Positions 1-10,815 of a stretch of 64,000 bases of DNA are shown piece by piece. A program made the position numbers and the translations under genes. The DNA is taken from positions 558,001 through 622,000 of the forward strand of contig JAOTON010001570.1 in assembly GCA_034440635.1 (NCBI GenBank), given 5' to 3'. The notes below the pieces were generated by a model. The model was not told the DNA's origin. It saw only the letters and a program-made list of their open reading frames with translations, and searched no databases. This stretch comes from Lepas anatifera. Taxonomy: Eukaryota > Arthropoda > Thecostraca > Lepadidae. How positions within the stretch are numbered: position 1 is the stretch's first letter; each line of letters opens with the position of its first letter.

Positions 1-238
1 AGAACAAGAACATAACCTCGATTGACCTGTCACGAACGTTTGCTAAATTGCAAAAGCTACATACAAAAACAGACGGATCGCCACCAGAGCAGCCCTGGTG
101 GCACCGCTGCAGACTAAACGTAGAACACGAACATAACCTGATCAACCTTTCGAGAACATTTGCTTACTTGCAAAAGTCACAGATAAAAGCAGATGACCCT
201 CCACCAGAGCAGGCCTCGTGGCACCACTGTTGACACTT
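1..238. repeat. Two tandem ~120-bp units duplicating the PHD-finger end of the transposase
   Basis: The first unit (about 1-118) and the second (about 119-238) align along most of their length. For example, CCACCAGAGCAG occurs at 81 and again at 201, and GAACATAACCT occurs near both unit starts. The second unit contains the last codons and stop of the minus-strand transposase. The first unit, read on the minus strand, encodes a similar but degenerate peptide with the same Cys/His spacing (QRCHQGCSGG, then a CSFC). It therefore looks like a tandem copy of the PHD-finger 3' end lying beyond the stop. The array may continue off the left edge. Confidence 0.8.
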
Positions 239-1991
239 GCTACACTGCAGCCATATTTCGTTCACCCCAACCACCGATTCTCCGCAGAAAATGCAGATGT
301 CAACTGGATGAGATACCTTTTGCTTTCTTGGAGTCTTCGCTTTCTTCTTTCCTCTTTTCTCTCTTCCAGCCGTGTTTTTCTCTTTTTCAACCAGCGCTCG
401 CTTTACTGGTGAGCTTGTCAAGATCACGGATCGCTGGCTCTTGACACGTCTTTTGACCTCCCTTGGGGTAGGTTTCGGCACAGACAATATCTCATTAAGG
501 ATTTCTGATGTCACTGGGACCTTGCCTGACGGCGTGGCTTCCATCAGAATCTGAGCGATGTGGGAAACTTGCCTTCGCTGGGCCTCCTCTGCTGGCATTT
601 CCAATTCCGGTGGGGGCCCCAGTATCAACAGTGCCGTTGCTGCAGGATGGGAGGGTACCATCACCATGCCCATGCACACAGTCTCCGTCACACTTTGCCT
701 CTCATCTCCAAGAGCTTTTCCTTTGGCACCAGAAACGTCACCCTGTGCTGTTACAGCTTCACCCATGGCATCGGCACGGTCTCTCGCAGTCTCTTCGTCC
801 TCGGTGGCGCCCCTCTCAGGAGCATCTCCCTGCGAACCTGCATCATCATCCTGAGCACCGGTGCCGTCTTGAACTGTTCGATCCGCCAGTACGTGGATAG
901 CCGCCACAAAGTCTTCATCGGAGAATACCTGATCGTCAAACGGCATGATGCCGGAGGCCTTGAAGCCATTTACAGCGTTCCTTGGTGCCGCTGCTTTGAG
1001 GTACGCGGCACCGAACACCTCGGAGACTTGGTGCTGGGTCACCCTTTGGCCTGGGTTCTTCCGCAGCCACCTGTGGATCTCGTCTTTGTACCACGTCTTC
1101 AATGGACCAAAGACTGCGACGTCCAGCGGCTGCAGTCTGTGTGACGTGTGTGGAGGCAGGGTGAGGATATCCACCCCACTCTCCTCGCACAGCGTTAGAG
1201 CCTCGATGGACACGTGGCTGGTGTGGTTGTCCACGATGAGGAGTACTCTGTTCTTCACTGTTGCTCCCGTCACCTTGATAAAGTGACGCAGCCACTCCAC
1301 GAACGTGTCTTTCGTTGCCCATCCACTGTCTGATGTTGCAAAAATTGTTCCAGGGGGCGCTCCTCGTTTCAGGGACTCATTCATACGCTTCCTCGCGAAG
1401 ATGAGCTGGGGAGGGATGAACACACCAGCTGCATTGCAGCAGCAAACAGCTGTTGTAGTCTGCCCTTTCTCAGCGCTGGTCACAATGCCAACCTGGCGAC
1501 TGCCCTTTCCAGCTAGAATCTTCCGGCCGGGCACGGTTGTGGGCACGCCAGTCTCGTCCATATTGTAAACGTGGGTCGGCCCGTACCCGTGTTTGTCATT
1601 CAGTTTCTCCAAGTTTTGGAAGAAGAGCTCGACCTCAGATCGTCTGAATCCCCCAAGTCGGGAGATACTCGTCGGCTCCGGAGTCCGTACCCTTATCTCC
1701 GGGTGCCTCTTAAGGAATCTGGTTACCCAGTCGTGCCCGGCCATCTTCATATCCTTATCGAAGGGATGGTTGATGTTCATGAGTTCAGCAACATCAAATG
1801 CTAGTTTCCGCAGTTCCATGCGCGTTATTCCATAAAACGCAGAAGCCATGCTGAGGACGTGAGCTTTGAAGCGATCCTCGAACTCCGCACTGAAAACTGG
1901 TAGTCGTACCTTTCTCCCTGGTCTCGGTGGCGACCCGATGGTGTTGCGCACTCGGCAGTGAAGGTGATCACGGAGTGTTGTACGTGGGATG
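164..1991 (-). CDS. Pogo/Tigger-type DDE transposase with C-terminal PHD finger (last coding exon)
   Basis: The open frame of about 600 residues resembles the DDE_1 superfamily transposases of pogo/Tigger elements, which cut and paste DNA in the nucleus. Counting residues from a GTG at 1951, the catalytic acids are probably D132 (in YNMDETG), D241 (in IVDNHTSH) and D277 (in HRLQPLD), 35 residues after D241. The family's CENPB-type region precedes them (WVTRFLKRHPEI). The C-terminus is a full C4HC3 PHD finger (C553, C556, C570, C573, H578, C581, C591, C594) ending at a TAA. There is no ATG at the apparent start. Instead the frame runs back through IPRTTLRDHL, the end of a psq-type helix-turn-helix, to a good splice acceptor (pyrimidine tract then CAG, ending at 1992). 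The beginning of the HTH must lie in an upstream exon that I could not find. The frame has no stops or frameshifts, so the copy is young or domesticated. Confidence 0.88.
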
Positions 1992-2479
1992 CTGGAAGGG
2001 GAAAGGACAGTATAAGGATATGTATCGTCATTTAAATGAATGTACTGCCGGATGTAAGGTCAATGCATGGCAACAACAAGGATGCAAGGATAGAAACTGG
2101 AAGGTAGAACATAAATACCCAGACTGAGAAATAAAAAAATTATTCATTAGACATGTCAAGGAAAATGGAAGTCAATGCCATTCCAATTCCATCGGCCGTA
2201 CCTTATACCCAAATTCATTCAGTAATTTACATCTTCAACAAAACTTGTTTGAAGTGTCTGGGCTACCTGCAGAATAGATGGGATATCGTATGCCATAACT
2301 AGATCTGTAAATCGTTGTTACCTGAACTGCTGGCAAGCTTTCCGGATTGAGGATCCATTCTTGACAGCGTTCACTGCTCTGGTGAGTGCTTGAACGCTCC
2401 AAGTGGGTGGTGACATTTTCTGGAAAGGATGTGTTTATAAGGTTAGGTATATCGGTATCATGAGTGAACACTGTACATG
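1992..2479. other. Non-coding stretch upstream of the transposase exon
   Basis: No convincing exon on either strand. It would be the place to find the missing psq HTH exon of the transposase on the minus strand, but none of the frames shows an HTH signature. Confidence 0.5.
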
Positions 2480-2487
2480 CATATCCG

Positions 2488-2676
2488 CATAGGCGCAGGA
2501 ACTTTTTTCAAGTTGGGGGGGCAAGGGTTGTCGTCGGTTGCGGGTTACGGGTGACTCGACCATTTCTTTCCACCAAACAACATGCATCGGCTCGAAGTTG
2601 GGGGGGGGCACTGCCCCCACAGTCCGAAAGTGTGGGGGCAGCCGCCTCCATTGCCCCCACGATTCCTGCGCCTATG
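2488..2676. mobile_element. hAT-like MITE with perfect 8-bp target duplication
   Basis: It starts CATAGGCGCAGGAAC and ends GATTCCTGCGCCTATG, giving a terminal inverted repeat of about 14 bp. It is flanked on both sides by CATATCCG (2480-2487 and 2677-2684), a perfect 8-bp target-site duplication of the length made by hAT transposases. It is 189 bp long with no coding capacity. The interior is rich in G runs and in GGGGGCACTGCCCCC-type palindromes, shared with the other GC-rich MITEs in this window. Confidence 0.85.
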
Positions 2677-2684
2677 CATATCCG

Positions 2685-3929
2685 TGAGGTATAGGCAGGT
2701 ACAGAGGAGGATCCAGGATCCCAAGGGGCTGACCCCAAAACTCGCACGAATCAAAGTGCTTTGAAAGGTACCCGCTATAAAAAATACTGGTATCGGAGGA
2801 AAAACTTGAGAAACATTGCTCTGCAAAGTACCTACGATTAATTTTCTGTCTTGCTAAATGCGCCCACCCCTCATTCAATTGCGCCCGCGGGCGCATTTAC
2901 CCATGGCGCATTTGAAATTTCTGAACGCAATCAAACATGGCTGCCTGTTGGAACAGGTTCTTCGCAGAAACGACCGGTAGAAGGCGGAAAATACACAAAA
3001 ATATGCCTATTGTAAAATGCAAGTCATCGCTCTCCCCCAAATATAATTGAGTTCTTATTTTTCGATATTATAAAACCCTAAATGTCGTAAGAAACCTAGT
3101 AATATATAAAAATCGCAGATTTTGCTGAGCTGTGACCTACCACCGATGGCTGTGCGACGGAAAGAGGAAGTACTTAGTGATGGAAACAAAATGGTAGTGC
3201 GTAAAATCAAATACCACTTCAGGATTTCTGTGGAGGGTGGGGGGCGCAATTGGTCGCATGGGCGCAATACACCCAATTTCCCCTAATGTTATAAAACAGT
3301 GTTTTGCCTGACCATACAAGGAAAAACAACCAGATATTCGGATCGGGGTTGTGTACCTTATAACACAATATGGTTCTATGTAAAACGAAGAACGTGAAGT
3401 ACCTAATTGTAGTGGAAATAAGTCGGAATGCCATGTAAACAATAGATAAAAGATAGTTCTTACAAAACATAGCCAAAAAGAGAAGAAAATATAAGACACA
3501 CTACGCTGTAGTCCCGCATTACGATGGAAATACCGAAATAGGTCGTGTTCAAGCGTTGCAGTCTCCATAGGGAGCTATGGATAAAACTTCAAGCGATTTG
3601 CGCTGGGGTCAAATATTAATTTAAATGCCTGATTTTTTGCACAATTTCGTTTCAGGTCACACTCAACGGGAAAAAGAAAGGTAAACACCAACTTTTAAAA
3701 CTTTGTTAATTTTGGGACACCCTAATGTCCCATCCACTGATTATGGCGGAGTCATTTTGCCGGCAGTGGGAAACTCTTCGGTATGACTCAGGACTAAGAC
3801 CTCACGTTGACACGGCACGCCGACACCGTTCACAACCGCTGCAGGGTCCGGCTTCGGTCGACACTGAGGGCCCCGTTCAGTCACGAACTCAACGGCAGGC
3901 GTGTGACTTGACTGTATCGCCCCCATCCT
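2685..3929. other. Repeat-derived non-coding DNA
   Basis: No gene is seen. A degenerate MITE-like scrap (GAGGATCCAGGATCCC) lies near 2706, and GC-rich scraps with GCGCCC motifs lie near 2870-2905. The rest is AT-rich with only short random frames. A palindrome (GGGACACCCTAATGTCCC) lies near 3713-3730. Confidence 0.5.
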
Positions 3930-4074
3930 GTATCGAATATCGCATGGGCTATACGAGAGATCTCGTAGAGATCATGAGTCATCTGAATACAGCGATCGAG
4001 CAGCTGGATTGGGTTCAGAACACTGCCCTCAGGCTTATCAGCGGCTGCCCGATGACTGCGCCACTTGACACCCC

Positions 4075-4075
<1 letters not shown>
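3930..4075 (+). pseudogene. LINE reverse-transcriptase C-terminal scrap
   Basis: The plus frame encodes AIEQLDWVQNTALRLISGCP. This is the well-conserved block after the reverse-transcriptase domain of non-LTR retrotransposons (LD-VQN-ALRLI-G). It is cut off by the (TA)n run directly downstream, and no catalytic RT motifs are present nearby. It is a fragment only. The clade cannot be named from this block alone. Confidence 0.6.

Positions 4076-4076
<1 letters not shown>

Positions 4077-4135
<59 letters not shown>
4077..4135. repeat. (TA)n microsatellite
   Basis: About 29 uninterrupted AT dinucleotides directly follow the LINE scrap. The long Tyr-Ile frames across it are artefacts. Confidence 0.98.
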
Positions 4136-4141
<6 letters not shown>

Positions 4142-5439
4142 TGTACATATAACTTTTTCAATCCGCAACCCCCAAGTTAGAAAGCACGTTAGTGTCGTTA
4201 GCAGCGTGCCATCCGAGTCCGAACCTTGCCTTCGCTCAGCAGCAGTGACGATGCTGGACAGACCGTCCCCTGTCAGCTTCCACAGTCGGGCCTGGTCACG
4301 CGGCGGCACCGGTATTCCTCCGTCCGTCTTAGGTCCTCATATGATTTGCTGCACTCCTCAATGGTTCCGAGACCCAAGAGGAGACTGAGAATCAACGGTT
4401 CTTTACCATCGAAACATTGGTGCCATAGTGGGAAGATCACTACGAAGATGGTTATTGCTAGAATATTGGCAGCAGTCGTCGAAGGAATGCTCGAGGAGTT
4501 ATTCGCCATACAAGTCACCGATACCAGCCAAGGTGCCTCCTACCAACGGCTTAGTTTTACGTTCATGAGCCAAATTCAAGATGGGTATAAGTCACTCGTG
4601 AAAGCATGCGAAACAAGACCATAGCCTACGGGACTGGAGGCCATTTTGTCCAGCATGGGGGCTGATATGAAGGCCATATCTCTAGGATAAGACCTTGAGC
4701 GCTGGACCTGCGGCGAAGTCAGGGGCTGTCCTAATCTGTAGGGACTCTGTCCGGCTGCAGAAGCCCCCAGGGCGGAATCTCTCCGTCTGAATGACACTCA
4801 CTTCATTTTAATATCAAAAGAGCTACCTGCCCAGCTCATGCGAATGGCTCTCCACCAGAGAGAGATATACAGCCGGCATTGCGTCAACCCGATACCGTTT
4901 TGACCTCGGCGTGCAAGACGGATCTCACGGCAGCGAGCACACAGCGAAGAGAAAGCTAGGTGGTCGGGGTGGAGAGGTGGAGCAGTCGCTGGACTTGGGC
5001 CTAACTCGGGGTCGGCCTCCCAAATCCCAAGCTGGTGGAAAATGACTGAGCTGAGATGTCAGGTGGCTATCGGCAGCCTCTCCCGGACTGCATCTCTCCA
5101 GCTGCTGAAGAGATGTCGAGGCTGCGTGGTTCCGGCTCTTTAAAACCAGCCAGTACGAGAAGCTTTCGGGTGACACTTAATACTAACATGCCGAAACCTG
5201 CTGACCAAGAGGGGAAGCCTTTGAGAAACATAAACAGTATTCTCAGACGCTGTCGATTGTAGTGCTACTTTAGCATAACCTTTTTATAGCTCGTTCCTGA
5301 TTTCACTCTCTCCTACTTCGCCCGCATACGCCTTCCAGAAGATAGAAATCCACTTCGGTACTCTTGGTAAGGACGTTTTCCATCTCTCGATCTATGTGTT
5401 TAACGCGCTCGCCCGTCCGGTCATTCATTCGTTCATCCA
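4136..5439. other. Non-coding stretch
   Basis: Frames of 80-140 codons exist on both strands (for example minus 4273-4518 and plus 4226-4624), but none carries a domain I recognise or a splice context that joins them. It is mixed GC content and may be decayed transposon DNA. Confidence 0.4.
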
Positions 5440-5855
5440 TCCATCCATTTCGTCAGTCAGCCAGTCTGTTCCCCTCTATCGGAATCAGACATCCAGTCTC
5501 AGCCAGTCTGCTCCCCCTCTCTCGAAATCAGACAGCTAGTCTCTCTCTCTCTCCCTCTCTCCCCAGTCAGCCGTGGGCCTCGCTAACCTGGACTTCGCAG
5601 TTCCGTCACCTTCAGTGGCTATTGACTCGCCGTTCTGCAAATCACGGTGATGCGGCACGCTGCTGCCCTGCCGCAGTGTGGCGCCGCCGGCGGTGGTAGC
5701 TTGGCGCTGCCCTGCTGAGTGCTGAGGTCGGCACCGTCTCAGACCGTGCAGTGTGACGGCGTCCGGGCGTAGTAACGCCCGCGTCGGAACTACAGCAGCG
5801 AGCGAGCGAGACGAACCTGCAGCTGGAGGCCCGAGCTTAACGGAGAAACATTAAG
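5440..5855 (+). promoter_or_regulatory. Candidate CpG-rich promoter and untranslated first exon of the oxidase gene
   Basis: A tract of TCAGTC/CCAGTC and CT repeats (5440-5570) leads into a patch (about 5640-5850) that is strikingly rich in CpG compared with the AT-rich flanks. It contains GCGCCGCCGGCGG and GCGAGCGAGCGAG runs. Arthropod initiator-like TCAGT occurs near 5620. The patch ends at a splice-donor-like ATTAAG|GTGGGC (5855/5856). The oxidase start codon at 13158 lies only 13 bases after a strong acceptor, so a 5'UTR exon must exist upstream, and this patch is a plausible one. The link is inference. It could equally belong to a transposon. Confidence 0.3.
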
Positions 5856-5976
5856 GTGGGCCAGCGAGGTGTTTGATTTGTCCGTCTTATCACAGTTGTT
5901 GTTTGATTTTATACCGCTGCGGATGATAGAATCGCTGATGTAGCGTTCTGGCATCCACCCTCTGTGATCTGAGAAC

Positions 5977-7119
5977 CAGTGCTGTTCATCGCGGAATTAC
6001 AGTCGTGATTCCGCGATACCGCGTTCTCGGACAACCCAAAATCGATCGCAGAATTCGTATTGAATTACATGAAATTTGGCGATCGCGATCGCGGACAATT
6101 ATTTAACTTAAATTCCGCGTTTTTTGTCCACAATTGAACATTTTGACGAAACAAGTTACATAAAAATTCGATGCATGCCACAACCACTCAATTGCCAAGG
6201 GGCTTTTCAGCGTTTATATATGAAGTCAGCGACCAAAGGGGAGGTGTCTGGTATTTTCTGATCTTTGTTTCGGCTAATACATAGGAGATTTAAAACAGCA
6301 CCGACCGGTGCTGGCTTAAATGGCCATATTCATAGTTGTAGGGACATCCAGAATATTGGGGGAGGAGCTAATGTGCAGTTTAAAGTGATTTCTTTCCATT
6401 CAAAGCCATGGGGTTAATGGGTAAAAACCTCAAATATTGGGGGCACCGCCCCCTGGCCCCGTTCCTACGCCCATGGTGATGTTTACATCAGTGAAATTGT
6501 CATAATGACCGGGTTTTTGAAAGCGGTGTCTGAAAAATCGTTCCGGTACGATTAAAAAAATCATACTCGAAAAGGCAGAATTCCTAGAACCCAAGTTAAC
6601 CCGTTTCTGGCCAGGGTATCATTTATGATACCCACAACTTATACATTTACGAACTGGCAAAACTGTGTCTTGTGTGGCGACACATGGTGGTGGCTGCGTG
6701 CATGACTCACTGATGTATCCGCGCTCCGATTACCGTCAACGTTTCCCCGTTTTCTGTTCATTTTCCCCGTCGTATTTCAGATTTTTTCATTTCACGATAA
6801 TCAAAATAATAAAGTTACGGCCAAAAACGGGTTAAAGAGGGAGGGGAGCGTTCAAACGCCTCCCTCCTCCACCTCGTCTCAGACTCCGTACCTCCATATT
6901 TCTTTGACCCGTCATTAGCAGGTTAACTAGTTAATGGGGTAATATTTTACTGATTGGAAGCAAAAAATTCCTTATCGATTAGCAATCGCGGAAAAATCGC
7001 AGAATATTATCCAAATTTAATTTTAAGCGATCGCGGAATCGCAATCGCGGACCACTAAAATCTCCATCGCAGAATAGCGATAGCGGACCACCTATTTTTC
7101 AATTGCGTGAACAGCACTG
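5977..7119. mobile_element. Non-autonomous element with hAT-like ends (CAGTGCTGTTCA), 1.14 kb
   Basis: Left end CAGTGCTGTTCA and right end TGAACAGCACTG are perfect 12-bp inverted repeats of the CAGTG type common in hAT elements. Subterminal copies of GATCGCGGAATCGC-like motifs fill both flanks (5990-6110 and 6980-7090), as expected for transposase-binding repeats. The 8 bp outside each end (5969-5976 and 7120-7127) match at only 4 of 8 positions, so the target duplication is decayed or absent. No transposase frame remains. A smaller GC-rich MITE-like insertion appears within it (about 6331-6478). Confidence 0.7.
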
Positions 7120-7127
7120 TTAGAAAC

Positions 7128-7840
7128 CATAAGTGTTGCCAGCGGTTAAAGGTGGGGAGGGGGAGTCAGTCTTCATCCTGGCAAAGATGAATATTTTAGT
7201 CCTGACAATATCAAAGACAAGGTAAGGTATAGGCCAGTATCTGCAGCGTCTAAAGACAAGCCAACGTATGTGCAGCTCCGATATTTGAGCGAAGTATGAT
7301 ATAGTTATAGAAAACTATATGGCCGCAAAGGTACCTACAGAAGCACTTACAATATGACACGCCATTGTAATCAGAAAACTCAAGAAAAAGTCCTTGCAGC
7401 CTAAAAGGGCAATGGAAGACAGGAGGATATTACAGATCAAATGATAACTGAAGACAAGAATACACCCCAGGAATACTAAACAAAATAGGACCTCAGCAGG
7501 AATTTGAACCTAGCTTTCGGACTACACCTGCGACGTCAGCAGGAATTAGAGCGCGACAATTAAAGCACACGCGCCGTGAGTCTGCCGCGATGTTGCAAAC
7601 GGTCGACCCGTGCGCCTGATTGCATGCCATTGACCTCTCCACACAGCTGCGTCAGGGCAACATACATATCGTCTGGCACCAGTCCAGCTCTGGACAGTGT
7701 CGCTGCAACAGTCAAGTAACAGCAGCTGCACCCACGACGCACTGTTCCAGTTTGTCCGAGCAAGTACTCAACGGGTGCAGCTCAGTCCAGTCAGTCCGCC
7801 CAATGGTTCACCGCTTCCGCCCCTAAGATTCTGCACTGTT
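7128..7840. other. Non-coding stretch
   Basis: No exon is supported. Only short random frames are present, including two overlapping minus frames around 7546-7763 without domains. Confidence 0.4.
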
Positions 7841-7844
7841 TCCA

Positions 7845-8100
7845 CAGTATCTCCGGTCCGCTCACTGTGACAGAATCGCCGGTCCACTCCGTGTGACAGA
7901 ATCGCCGGTCCACTCAGTGTGACAGAATCGCCGGTCCACTCAGTGTGACAGAATCTCCGGTCCGCTCACTGTGACAGAATCGCCGGTCCACTCAGCGTGA
8001 CAGAATCTCCGGTCCGCTCACTGTGACAGAATCGCCGGTCCGCTCACTGTGAGAGAAATCGCCGGTCCACTCAGCGTGACAGAATCTCCGGTCCGCTCAC
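7845..8100. repeat. 26-bp minisatellite, left part
   Basis: About ten units of GTGACAGAATCGCCGGTCCA-CTCA type (26 bp) with two main variants, ATCGCCGGTCCACTCA and ATCTCCGGTCCGCTCA. Two further units (12180-12230) lie on the far side of the 4.08-kb element, so the array was once continuous and was split by that insertion. Confidence 0.93.
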
Positions 8101-8999
8101 CAGGGGCGCAGCCAGAGCTTTCGTATGGGGGGGGCACACCAACTTTGAGGGGCATCCCGGGAAAAAGGGCACTTTTTAACGTAACCTAAACAACTTACTA
8201 TATCTTTGTTTATATCATTTTTTGGGCATCTTTGGTTCAATAAAAATGCAAAGAAATCATTGACGGAGAAGGAAAATTCGATTAAAACCGAAAAAAGGAA
8301 CAAAATATCACCAAAATGCCATGGAAGTAGCCAAAACACTATTTTTTGGGATAGATTTAAGGACAGCCAACTAATGCAAATACTTAACATCAGCGGAGCA
8401 TGTGATATCTGTTACAATGTGCAGGTTAAGGCATATTGGAGTCGAAATTTTTTTGTTATGCCCACTGGTTTTGTCGTGACGAGTGAGCCCTGGCTGAACA
8501 CGGATTAAGTTCCTTGCCTCCCACAATCGCCGTGGGACGAGGAGTGGCATAGTGTCTTTGGAAGAACACATTTTTGCTGCCGGAAAAATTTGGGAGATAC
8601 CTTTTGAACTCGTTTATTAAGTTCCATATTCTCAAGGATCGGTCCCAGTTAAGAGTAAATAAAAGGTGAACAGGCCGGTGGTTTAGATGGGGATGGTGTG
8701 ACAGGGCTGAAAATTGTAGCAACTAGTTCTTCATTTAAATTAATTAGTAGAAATCCTGGTTTAGGGGACTGTGCTCTGAGCTCAGGGGCACATGCCTTTT
8801 ATCATCCCTTCCCAGAATCCACCAGTATAATAAGCAATTTATATAACCTGGGGTGCCTAGGTATCACAAGCCGTTTTAGAGATTCCTCATTCCTCGTTAG
8901 CTCCGTTTTACAAGGGGAGTTTCCATTGTGTTCTTATTCCCCATCTATTCAAGACCAGCTCTGGGGCCCCCAAATGTGGATCAGAGGCCCCCAGAGCAG

Positions 9000-10810
9000 C
9001 TTCCCCCATCCCCCAGTTGTGCCTCCAGGGAGTAAACTAGCTCAGTGAACCCGCCCCGAAATGATGGGAGTTGACCTTGAGTTATTATTATCTGTCTATT
9101 CAAGACCACCTCAGGGGCCCCTGATGTAGATCAGGCCACAGAGCAGCTCATTCTTCACCCAGGGACTAGACTAGCTCATTGGTCCCAGAGATGTGGTCAT
9201 CAGACTAGCTCATGGGCCACAGATAGGCTCATAGGGCCTTAAACCAGTTCAAGAAGCCCCAGAACAGTTTAAGGCGCCAGATCACCTCAGGGGACCTCAA
9301 GCCAACTTAGGGGCTCTCACAAGCTCAGCGCCCAGACCAGCTCAGGGTACACTCAGAACCTAGACCCACTCTTGGGCCCCAGATCAGCTCTTGGGACCCC
9401 AGGTCAGTTCAGGGGCCTCAAGTCAGGTCAGGGGGCAGGATCAAGTCAGGGCCACTAAATCAGCTCAGGAATCCCTCACCAGTTCGGGGCCCAAGCAGTT
9501 CAAAAGCCCCAGAGCTGCTCAGGGAACACCAGATCGGCCCATAGGGCACCAGATCAGCCTCGGGGACAAATAATCAGATCAGTGGTCCCCGACCAGCTCG
9601 GGGCCCACATCAGCTCGGGAATACCAGATCAAGTCAGGAGGCACTTAATCAGCTGAGGAGCACCATACCATCTCAGGGACCCTCACCAACCCCTGTGGGC
9701 CCAGCTCAGCCCAGGGCCTGGGAGCTGCTCAGGAAATCACGTAATCACACCAGGAGGTCCAGGTCAGCTTAAAGGGCACCATACTAGCAATGTAGCACCA
9801 GACTAGCTCAGAGGGAATCAGATGGGCTCAGGAGACACACTGATGACTCAGCAGGCACCAGATCGACTCAGGGGGCATTAGTTAAGTTCAGGGGGCAGTA
9901 TATCTGCTCAGGGTGCACCAGATCGATCAGCTCAGGGGACAAGTTCAAGTCAGGAGTACTAAATCAGCTCAGGGATCCCTCACCAGCTCGGGGCCCAATC
10001 AGTTCAAAAGCCCCAGAGCTGCTCAGGGGATACCAGATGCCCATAGGGCACCAGATTAGCTTAGGGTACGAACAATCAGATCAGTGGTCCACGACCAGCT
10101 CGGGAATACCAGATCAAGTCAGGAGGTACTTAATCAGCTCAGGAGCCCCATACAATCTCAAGCCTCATCAGCCTCTGTGGGCCCAGCTCAGCCCAGGGCT
10201 TTAGAGCTGCTCATGAAATCACGTAAGGAGGCCCAGGTCAGCTTAGCTCAGGCACCAGATTAGCTCAGAGGGCAGCAGATGGACTCAGGAGGTACCAAAT
10301 CGACTCAGGGGCATTATTGCATCTCAGGTGGCACCAGATCGATCGGCTCGGGGGCTCAGATCAGCTTCCAGCCCCCGGACTATGGCAGGAGCCTAAATCA
10401 GCTCAGGGAGCAACATAACAGCTCAGGGGACACAAGGTGGGCTCAGGGCCCACCAAACCAGCTCGGGGGACCAGACCATCTAAGGAGACATCAATAATCA
10501 GTTGAGGGGGCACCTAATCAGCTGAAGAGGCACCATATTGACTTAGGAGACAGAATCAACTTGGGGAGGCATGAGATCAGTTCGGGGCCCGAATCAGCTC
10601 AAGGGGCACTAAATCAGCTATTAGGGCACCAAACAAGCTCAGAAGCATTACACTAAGTCAGAGAGCATTATATAGGTTCAGGAGGCACAATTATTTGCTC
10701 CGTGGGGCACTCGATTGACTCAGGGGCACCAGATCAGCTTAGAGGGCAAGTAATCAGCTCAAGGGGCCAAGACCAGCTGAGAGGCCACGAGATGAGCTCA
10801 AGGAGCACCA
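9000..10810. repeat. Degenerate short-period array inside the 4.08-kb element
   Basis: Imperfect repeats of roughly 20-30 bp built on CAGATCAGCTCAGGGGGCAC recur throughout. A longer duplication is visible: GGGCCCAAGCAGTTCAAAAGC near 9490 recurs near 9980 with the same following text, at a period of about 500 bp. No coding potential. Confidence 0.8.
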
Positions 10811-10815
10811 CATCG

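Noticed and set aside
3725..4388. Frames with long Tyr-Ile runs on both strands
   Set aside because: Translation of a (TA)n microsatellite. Only the short LINE scrap before it has meaning.
4273..4518. Minus-strand membrane protein with a hydrophobic segment
   Set aside because: One short hydrophobic run in an unsupported frame, with no homologous domain or splice partners seen.
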